64,000 nt of DNA from CAVSJR01 sp963728285 (lineage in GTDB: Bacteria > Actinomycetota > UBA4738 > HRBIN12). Below the pieces are notes generated by a model, which ran no database searches, was not told where the DNA came from, and worked only from the letters and a program-made list of their open reading frames with translations. The position numbers and the translations under genes are program-made. Positions 56,769 through 64,000 of the stretch are shown here, in pieces. Within the stretch, counting starts at the first letter, position 1, and each line of letters starts with the position of its first letter. The stretch lies in NCBI GenBank assembly GCA_963728285.1, contig CAVSJR010000005.1, positions 186,001-250,000 on the forward strand. The letters run 5' to 3'.

Positions 56769-57734
56769 ATGGTCGAGTTGCGCGTCGACCCCTGGGCGCC
56801 GGATCGGGGGATGGGGTTCGAGGCGGCCCCCGACGAGACGCCGGCGACCGCCGATCCGTTCGTCGAGTCGGAGGACTGGTCGCGGCCCCGCCTCCCCCCG
56901 CCCGCCTCCCCGGGGACGCTCTGGTTCGTCGACGGCGTGCGCCGGATCGAGCTGCGCCTGGTCGCCTCCGACGGCGACCGCCGCCCGTTCGGCCTGTTCG
57001 GCTCCACCGCCGTGGGGGCGGTCCGATGCGACGGGACCGCGGCGTTCGGCGATCACGAGATCGGGCGATGGCTCGTGATCGGGGGCGGCGTTCGAGCGGG
57101 CGCGGTGGAGATCGAGATCGGCGGCACGCGACTCGTGTACGAGCCGCGAAGCGAGCCGGGGACGGATCAGAACGCGCCGCTCGACGGGCTCCAGAAGGTC
57201 ATGCAGGCGGCGGAATCGAACGATGGCCATCGCGCCTCGCGAGCGCCGGCGAGTGCCTCGTCCTGGCCGACGGGCGGCTGGGCTTCCTCGATCCCGACCA
57301 CCAGCCCCGTGGTCGGGATCGTGAAGCGATTCGTCCGCGCGTATCTGGAGCCGGAGCACGACGCCCTGCTTCCGAGGCTCGCGGCCGGGCGAGCGGACCC
57401 CGCTGTTCGGCCTGATCTACGAGGGACAGCCCGCTCGAGCGCTACGCCTGGTACACGCGGCTCGCCCCGTCGCGCCCCGAGTGGCACGACCACGCCGGCC
57501 TCGTCCGCTGCGAGGTGCGCGCGGGGGTCGGGCCTCGACGACGCGTCGGCGATCGCGGACCGGGTCACCGCGGCTGCTGCCCTCGATTCGCCGGGCCGCC
57601 CGAGCGACCCCCGGTATCCCGCAGAACCTCGCGCCCGTGGGCGGCGCTCGAGGCGTGGCTCCAGCACCGGCTGGGACACCGCAGGCATCGTCCGCCGCGC
57701 GCTGACCGCCTGGCTGACGCGGAGGGGGGCGTGA
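56769..57734 (+). pseudogene. nurA: NurA-domain nuclease, broken by about eight indels
   Basis: NurA is a 5'-to-3' nuclease that works with the HerA translocase in DNA end resection. ATG 56769 opens an intact first half with TLWFVDGVRRIELRL, the VDG acidic motif of the family. From about 57235 the frame breaks repeatedly (about 57306, 57391, 57427, 57520, 57615, 57645, 57683). Removing single bases gives LVLADGRLGFLDPDHQPVVG and IVKRFVRAYLEPEHD, the second acidic and VGxxK motifs, then LFGLIYEGQPLERYAWYTRL and a C-terminus ending ALTAWLTRRGA. The reconstructed length is about 319 residues. Labelled broken as given, but coding pressure on either side of each break argues for errors. The stop overlaps the herA start. 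Confidence 0.7.
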
Positions 57735-59438
57735 CCATGGACGACGTCAGCGAGCCGGTCGGCATGGTCCTCGGGACCGAGGACGCCACGCCGCTGACGT
57801 TCTGGGTGGGGGTCGCCGACGACGCCTACCTGCAGCTCGACGACGCCGTCGATCGTCGACGCCGAGGTTCCCGGGCGCGGGTCGCGTGCGGATCGCCGGC
57901 ATCGTCCAGGACGTGCGGGCGCGCCACGAGGGCGCCTCGTTCGACACGGACGTGTTCCTCGTCGACCGGGGCGTGCTGCCCGTCGACACGGCGGTCGCCG
58001 CGCAGGTCGTCGCGACCCGGTTCGAGCCCGAGATCTTCGTGCCGCCGATGCCGGGGCTCGCCGCCCTCCGCGCGCGCGGGCAAGGACCGCGACGAGGCCC
58101 TGTACTTCGACCAGATGGACGCGGCGACTCGTCGGCGGGCTCACCCGCGACGGCGAGCCCGTGTTCCTCGACCTCGACTTCCTGGACGGCTCGCGGGGGG
58201 CGCACGTCAACATCTCGGGGATCTCGGGCGTCGCGACGAAGACCACGTACGCGCTGTTCCTCCTGTACGCGCTGTTCCACTCCGACGCGCTCGGCGGCTA
58301 CGCGCCGAACACCAAGGCGATCGTGTTCAACGTCAAGGGCGAGGACCTGATGTGGCTCGACACGGCCGAACGCCCGGCTCACCGAGGAGGACCGCGAGGA
58401 CTACGCGCGGCTCGGCCTGCCGCGCCGGGCCGTTCGAGTCGGTGGGCCTGTGGGCGCCGGTTCGCCCCGACGCCGGCGGGCAGGCGCTCCCGCAGGTCGA
58501 GAGCCGCGCGGAGGGCGTCACGCGCCTACTACTGGACCGTCCGCGAGTTCGTGCGGGAGAAGCTTCCTCCGGTTCATGTTCGCGGAGGCCGACGACGAGC
58601 GCTCGCAGATCGCCGATCTCGTGGCGCGGGTCGAGGCGCTACCTCGACCGCGAGTGCGAGGACGATCCCGAGCAACGACGCCACCGTCGCCTTCGGCGGC
58701 TACGCCGTCCACGACTTCGAGCAGCTGTGCGAGATCATCCGCACCGAGCTCGAGGACGACGCGCTCGTCGTGGCGCGGTCGGCGTCGCCGACGCGACCGT
58801 CGACGCGTTCCTCCGGCGACTGGACGCCGGCACGGTTCCGCGATCGGCCACCTGATCTGGGGCCGCGACGCCGAGCATCCGGATCGCCATCGCATCGATT
58901 GGGAGGCCGCGCAGGTCACGGTCGTCGACATCCACAACCTGCACGACCGCGCGAAGCGGTTCGTCACCGGCGTGGTGATCAAGCGGCTGTTCGAGCACAA
59001 GGAGCGGATGGGCGACGCGAGCCGCTCACGTTCCTCGTCCTCGACGAGCTGAACCGGTACGCGCCGCGCGACGGGACTGGAGCCCGATCAAGGAGGTCCT
59101 GCTCGACGTCGCCGAGCGCGGTCGATCGCTCGGGATGATCCTGATCGGCGCGGAGCAGACCGCGAGCGAGGTCGAGCGCCGGGTCATCGCCAACTCCGCG
59201 TTCCGCGTGGTGGGGCGGCTCGACACCGCGGAGGCCCAGCGAAGCGAGTACGGGTTCCTGCCCGCGGTGACCCGGGCCCGCGCGATCGATCCTCAAGCCG
59301 GGGTCGATGATCCTGCAGCAGCCGCACATCCCGGTGCCGCTGCAGATCCGGTTCCCGTTCCCGGCGTGGGCCACGCGCGCCGACGAGGCGGCGGCTCCCG
59401 CGGACGCGGATCCGTTTCGGCCGTTCGAGGCGGACTGA
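57731..59438 (+). pseudogene. herA: HerA-like ATPase, broken by about fourteen indels
   Basis: HerA is a hexameric DNA translocase partnering NurA. GTG 57731 overlaps the nurA stop (GTGA); ATG 57737 is the alternative. Pieces in successive frames give a HAS-barrel-like N-terminus (PVGMVLGTEDATPLTFWV), an ATPase with NISGISGVATKTTYAL where the P-loop would be (Thr instead of Gly before Lys), FNVKGEDLMWLD, Walker B LTFLVLDELNRYAP, and GAEQTASEVERRVIANSAF with RVVGRLDTAEAQRSEYGFLP. The C-terminal part is ILQQPHIPVPLQIRFPFPAW. Breaks occur about every 40-200 bases from 57851 to 59290. Reconstructed length about 565 residues. Confidence 0.72.
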
Positions 59439-59442
59439 CCGG

Positions 59443-60611
59443 ATGCGCCTGCTGCACACCGCGGACTGGCACGTCGGCAAGGCGATCCGGGGGCGCTCGC
59501 GACTCGACGGAGTTCGCGGCGGCGCTCGGCGAGGTCTCGGGCATCGCCGTGGACGAGGGCGTCGACGCGGTGCTGTCGCCGGCGACGTCTACGATCAGCG
59601 CGCCGCGGCGCCGGAGGCGGACGCGCTCGTGTTCGAGACCCTCGTGCGCCTCTCACGAGGCCGGCATCCCGGTCGTCGTGATCCCCGGCAACCACGATTC
59701 CGCGCTCCGATTCGAGGCGCTCGGCAAGCTCCTCGCTGCCCATCGGCGTGACGGTCGTCGCCAGGGTCGCTCCGCCCGACGGCGGCGGCGTCGTCGAGGT
59801 GCCGGCGCGGGACGGCTCGGACGCGGCGCTCATCGCCTGCATCCCGTTCGTCCCCGAACGGCGGTTCGGGGACGCCGCCGCGCTGTTCGATGCCACCGAG
59901 GCGTGGTACCGGTCGCTACGCGCGACGGCATGGGCGAGCTGCTCGCCGCGATGGCGGGCGGCGTTCCGGCCACGACCGAGTGAACGTCGTGCTCGGCCAC
60001 CTGTTCACCGACGGCGCCCTCGTCGGCGGGGGGGAGCGCGAGCTGACGATCGGGATGGCCTACGCCGTCTCCCCGGGCGGCTGCCGGGCACCGCGCAGTA
60101 CGTCGCGCTCGGCCACGTGCACAAGCCTCAGGCGGTCCCGGCCGCTCCCTCGCCGACCCGCTACGCGGGCTCCGTGCTTCAGCTCGACTTCGGGGAGCGC
60201 GATCAGACGAAGTCGGTCTCGATCGTCGACGCGTCGCCGGGGCGGCCGGCGAAGGTGCGAGAGGTGGAGCTGACCTCGGGGCGCCGGCTCCTCGACCTCC
60301 ACGGGACGCTCGACGAGGTGGCCGCGCACGCGGGCGACGTGGGCGACGCGTTCCTGCGGGTGTTCGTCACGACGGACGGCCCCGTGCCCGGCATCGCGGA
60401 CCGGATCCGCGACGACCTGCCCAACGCGCTCGACGTGCATCTCGTCTACGAGCGAGCCGAGGCGGAGGGCCGTGCCGGCGCGCCGGTGTCCTCGCTCGCC
60501 CCGAGGGACCAGTTCGTCGCCTACTACCGATCGCAGCACGGGGCCGACCCGGACGAGCGGTTGCTCGAGTCGTTCGACGAGGTCCTGGCCGCCGAGGCGG
60601 GAGAGCTCTAG
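59443..60611 (+). pseudogene. sbcD: SbcD/Mre11-type nuclease subunit, broken by about seven indels
   Basis: The nuclease partner of SbcC. ATG 59443 lies four bases after the herA stop. Phosphoesterase motifs appear across frames: LLHTADWHVGKAI (I), AGDVYDQRAAAP (II), VIPGNHDSALRFEALG (III), VNVVLGHLF and YVALGHVHKPQ (IV-V). Breaks lie between about 59506 and 60085; from there to 60611 the frame is clean with RYAGSVLQLDFGERDQTKS and the C-terminal capping region. Reconstructed length about 388 residues, typical for SbcD. All metal-binding residues are present, so the gene is likely functional in the organism. Confidence 0.82.
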
Positions 60612-60614
60612 CGC

Positions 60615-63192
60615 GTGCGCCCGATCCGGCTCGCCGTGAAGGGCTTCACGTCGTTTCGAGACGAACAGGCGATCGACTTCGAGGGGCTCGACCTGTTCGC
60701 GATCGTCGGACCCACCGGGTCGGGAAAGTCCTCGTTGTTGGACGCGATCACCTACGCGCTCTTCGGCGAGGTGGACCGGGTCGGCCGCGGCGTGAGCCAG
60801 CTCGTCAGCCAGGGCCAGCCTCGGATGGCCGTGACCTTCGACTTCGAGGTCGCGGGCGAGCGCTACCGCGTGACGCGTTCCACGTCGGCATCCAAGACGG
60901 CGCCGACGAAGATCCTGCTTCAGGTGCACGACGGCGACGACTGGCGGCAGGCGGGGGAGGGCTCCGACCGCGTGCGCGACGTGAACGCGCGGCTTCGTGC
61001 GGTGATCGGCCTCGACTTCGACGCGTTCACCCGATCGGTGCTGCTTCCCCAGGGCCGGTTCGCCGAGTTCCTCGTCGGGGAGGCCAAGGACCGGCGGGAG
61101 ATCCTGACCGAGCTGCTCGGGTTGGAGCTGTTCAAGCGGCTGGCCAAACGCGCGGGCGAGGTGCGATCGGGCGCGGCGATCGCCGCCCAGGCCAAGGCCG
61201 ACCTGCTCGACACCGAGTACGCCGGCGTCAGCAGGAAGGCGCTCGACGAGGCGGTGCGAACCGCCAAGGCCGCCGCCGCGCGAGAGCGGGCGCTGGCGAA
61301 GGCGGTGAAGGCCGTCCGAGCCCTCGCGCGCAAGGGCGAGCGAGCCGACGCCGAGGTGCGGGAGCTCCGAGGATGCGCGCTCGAGGCCGCCGACGTGGAG
61401 CGGGCGGCGGCCGACGCGCACGCCGCGTTCGTGGAGCTCGCGGCGGAGCTCGCCGAGGCGAAGGAGGCCGTGGAGGCCACGGTGGAGGGAGCCGAGGAGC
61501 TCGCCAAGGAGGCCGCCCAGGCGAGCGATGCCCGGGCACGCGCGGAGGCGGAATGGGGACCCGCGATGGGACTGGTCGCCATGCGGGCGCGGGCGGAGGA
61601 GCTCGCGGGCCGCCGCCGGGAGATCGCCGAGCTCGGCGAGCAGCTCGTCGAGGCGACCGCGGCGATTCCGAGACGGGATCGGTCGGCGGCCTCGGCCGGA
61701 CGCGACGTCTCGAAGGCGGAGGCGGAGCGTGGACGTGGCCTGGAGCGCCTCGCCGCGGCGCGCGAGGCGCTCGAGGGAGCCCAACACGCCAACCTCGTGG
61801 ATGCCGTCCGCGCCGGGGCCGTGGTCGGCGATCCGTGTCCGGTGTGCGGCGTCCCGATCGCCGCCGCCCCCGAGGGCGGGGGGTCGGCTGACATCGCCGC
61901 CGCGAAACGGTCGCTGAAGGCGGCGGAGGACGCGCTCGCCGCGCTCGACGACGCCGTCCGCGGCGCCGAGCGCAGGCGGGATGCCGCCGAGTCCGAGCGC
62001 GCGGATTCACGACGAGATGTCGAGCGCCTCGAGGGCGAGATGGAGCGACGTCGCTCGGACGTCGCGGAGATGGAGGACGCGCTCGCCGGGGTGGGCGGCG
62101 GCGAGGAGGAGGATCCGCTCGCCGTCATCGACGAGCGCCTCGATCGGCTCGAGCGGCTCTCCTCCGTGGAGCGGGCCGCGGGCGAGGCGGCGGCGGCCGC
62201 GGAGCGCCTCGGCGTCGAGGCGAGGACGCGGCTCGCCGCGCTCGCCGGGCGCGGTCGCCGAGCTTCGGGCCGGGCTTGCCGCGCAACCGGTTGCGGCGCT
62301 TCTCGCCCGAGCCGCCCGGCTCTCCCGGGAGGACCTCGATGCGGCCGCTCCCTCGGACCTCGGGGCGCTGCCGGAGGACGCCGCCGGGCTGACCGAGGCG
62401 TCGGCGAGCATGCGCGACGTCCTTCATCGGGTCGCCGGGGAGCTCGAGCGCATCGCCGCTCGGCGAGCCGAGGGCGGCGCCCGGCTGCTCGCCGAGGCGC
62501 ACGCCGCGGTCGAGGGGCTGCTGGAGCCGCCGGCCGGCGCGCTCGATGAGCTCGTGGACGCCGCGGAGGCTGCGGCTCGCAGCGCGACCGCGGAATCGGC
62601 GACCGCCGCGGAGCAGTCGGCGCGACTGCGAGAGCGGCTGGAGGCCTCCGCGGCGCTCGCCGAGGAGGTCCGCGTGCTTCGCGAACGGGCCGAGCGGTTC
62701 GCCGCGCTGGCGAGGGAGCTCCGAGCCGACAACGTCATCGAGTTCCTTCAGCTCGAGGCGCTCGAGCTGCTGGCGGCGGCCGGATCGGAGCGGCTGGCGA
62801 CGCTCTCGGACGGCAGGTACCGGCTCCAGTTCGATGCCGACGAGTTCTTCGTGGTGGACACGTGGAACGGCGAGGAGATCAGGAGCGCCCGCACGCTCTC
62901 CGGCGGAGAGACGTTCCTCGCCTCGCTCGCGCTTGCCCTCGCCCTCTCGGACCAGGTGCAGTCGCTCGCGGTGAGCGAACGAGCCCGGCTCGAGAGCCTG
63001 TTCCTCGATGAGGGCTTCGGGACGCTCGACCCCGAGACGCTCGAGGTGGTGGTCGGAGCGATCGAGGGCCTCGGCGGCGACGAGCGGATGGTCGGGGTCA
63101 TCACGCACGTGCAGGAGCTCGCGATCCGCCTCCCCGCCCGCGTCGAGGTGGAGAAGTCTCCGCGCGGCAGCAGCCTCCGGATCGTCTCGTAG
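60615..63192 (+). CDS. sbcC: SbcC/Rad50-type ATPase, one frameshift
   Basis: An SMC-like ATPase that binds SbcD and processes DNA ends and hairpins. GTG 60615 starts LAVKGFTSFRDEQAIDF, then Walker A AIVGPTGSGKSSLLDAITYALFG. Two long coiled coils flank the zinc hook CPVC near 61848. The C-terminal ATPase half has the signature RTLSGGETFLASLALALALS and Walker B LFLDEGFGTLDPE, then VGVITHVQEL. An extra G near 62253 breaks the frame in the second coil; removing it gives AGAVAELRAGLAAQP. Reconstructed length about 858 residues. It starts four bases after sbcD, so all four genes form one operon. Confidence 0.92.
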
Positions 63193-63318
63193 GGGCCTTC
63201 CTCCGGCGCCTCGCCTCGAGCCTCGCCGGCCTCGCGTCGACGTGCATGGGTTTGAACGCGTAGCCCTCTCCCGGTCGGGAACTATCTCGACACAGAGATT
63301 CACTGCTGAGGAGGGGAC

Positions 63319-63774
63319 ATGGACAGAGACGACGGTGCCCGCGGCCGCGCCGCCACCACGACCGACCGGACGGTCGGCGAGTACATCGCCGTTGTGTTGG
63401 GCGCGGTGTACGTGCTGGTCGGCATCCTCGGGTTCTTCGTGACCGGCGGCGTGGAGTTCGCGGGGACCCAGGGCGACAAGCTTCTCGGCGTCTTCGAGGT
63501 CAATCCGCTGCACAACCTGGTGCACCTGGCGATCGGCATCGCGCTCATCGCCGCCTTCTACTCCGGGGCCGCGGCCGTTCGCGCGGTGGCGACGATCATC
63601 GGGGCCGTGTACGTGATCCTCGGGATCGCCGGGTTCTTCATCGAGGGCGAGGCCAACATCCTCGCGCTCAACGTGCCCGACCACATCCTGCACCTGGTGA
63701 GCGGCGCCGCGCTGCTGGTCGCCGCGGCATTGACCCGTCCGGCCGGGGAGCTCTCCGCGCGAAGGGCGACCTGA
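63319..63774 (+). CDS. DUF4383-family four-TM membrane protein
   Basis: A 151-residue protein with four membrane helices. The DUF4383 pattern is visible: YIAVVLGAVYVLVGILGFF, FEVNPLHNLVHLAIGIALI, and the repeat-like AVYVILGIAGFF and LNVPDHILHLVSGAALL. The N-terminus is charged and cytoplasmic. ATG 63319 follows a GAGGAGGGGAC ribosome-binding run. Function unknown. The 126 bases upstream separate it from the nurA-sbcC operon. Confidence 0.82.
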   Translation: MDRDDGARGRAATTTDRTVGEYIAVVLGAVYVLVGILGFFVTGGVEFAGTQGDKLLGVFEVNPLHNLVHLAIGIALIAAFYSGAAAVRAVATIIGAVYVILGIAGFFIEGEANILALNVPDHILHLVSGAALLVAAALTRPAGELSARRAT

Positions 63775-63847
63775 GCCGAGGAGGGACTGAGCGCCGGGCT
63801 CCTTTCGCGGCGAAGCCCCGAAGGGAGCCCGTGCGACAATGCGCGGC

Positions 63848-64000
63848 ATGGGCGACTGGGACCTGACGCCGCGCGCCGCCTCGACGTCGGAGGTGGTGCT
63901 GGTGGAGCTCATGGCCGCCGAGGACGCGAACATCATGGGGACCGTCCACGGGGGAACGGTCATGAAGCTCGTCGACACGGCGGCGGGCCTCGCGGCGATC
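63848..64000 (+). CDS. Acyl-CoA thioesterase (hotdog fold), cut by window end
   Basis: The first 51 codons of a hotdog thioesterase. VLVELMAAEDANIMGTVHGG and the following MKLVDTAAGLAA match the YciA/acyl-CoA hydrolase family, whose NxxGxxHGG segment starts the hotdog helix. ATG 63848 is close to the first strand. The rest lies beyond the right edge. Confidence 0.7.
   Translation, partial: MGDWDLTPRAASTSEVVLVELMAAEDANIMGTVHGGTVMKLVDTAAGLAAI

Noticed and set aside
57230..60090. Programmed ribosomal frameshifting in nurA-herA-sbcD
   Set aside because: Far too many sites, no common slippery sequence, and similar isolated indels occur in ordinary housekeeping genes.

Overview
The window is a very GC-rich, gene-dense bacterial chromosome segment with no mobile elements, rRNA or recognisable tRNA genes. 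The gene set best fits an uncultured high-GC lineage of Actinomycetota: an NADPH:F420 oxidoreductase, acyl-CoA carboxylases of the biotin-carboxylase/BCCP-fusion type, a B12-domain-less methylmalonyl-CoA mutase large subunit, crotonyl-CoA carboxylase/reductase, and DUF5317/DUF4383/DUF6159-type membrane proteins. A Chloroflexota lineage such as Limnocylindria is not excluded. Many genes overlap by 1-4 bases and GTG/TTG starts are common.

Layout. 1-4.9 kb: the edge of a B-box zinc-finger gene, a 2TM protein, then purN-purH, folD and a metF-like reductase (purine synthesis and one-carbon folate). 4.9-14.2 kb: TCA cycle genes: citrate synthase, two isocitrate-dehydrogenase-family genes, malate dehydrogenase and sdhCDAB, with a cupredoxin gene between. 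14.3-27.9 kb: O-methyltransferase, methylmalonyl-CoA mutase, F420 reductase, a DUF5317-MFS fusion, a 33-residue membrane peptide beside a histidine kinase, acyl-CoA carboxylase alpha divergent from birA, a PH-SHOCT protein, a VOC protein and a 1045-residue cyclase/AAA/TPR regulator. 28-36.4 kb: a secreted M23 peptidase, then a minus-strand block of six genes joined by five ATGA/GTGA overlaps around a CopC-CopD protein, preceded by two more envelope genes (likely copper or metal handling). 36.5-53.6 kb: 3-hydroxyacyl-CoA dehydrogenase, a large secreted DUF11/PD40 protein, glycosyltransferases, acyl-CoA carboxylase beta, a regulator, a PD-(D/E)XK nuclease, Ccr, methylmalonyl-CoA epimerase, an FtsH-like protease with an altered Walker B, and a thiolase. 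53.6-63.2 kb: a long coiled-coil protein ending in a degenerate histidine-kinase core, divergent from a nurA-herA-sbcD-sbcC operon. The window ends inside a hotdog thioesterase.

How the genes work together. Thiolase, 3-hydroxyacyl-CoA dehydrogenase, Ccr, the acyl-CoA carboxylase subunits, epimerase and mutase are most of a C4/C3 acyl-CoA route (ethylmalonyl-CoA or methylmalonyl-CoA type) feeding succinyl-CoA into the TCA genes encoded nearby. The nurA-herA-sbcDC operon is the arrangement known for archaeal HerA-NurA-Mre11-Rad50 end resection and is the most interesting system here.

Quality note. At least thirteen genes are broken by single-base indels, mostly one extra base, although the protein sequence continues with its family motifs in the next frame. 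About 30 such breaks lie between 57.2 and 60.1 kb (nurA, herA, sbcD). The simplest reading is sequencing or assembly error, worst in that 3 kb stretch. Coordinates for these genes span the reconstructed gene.
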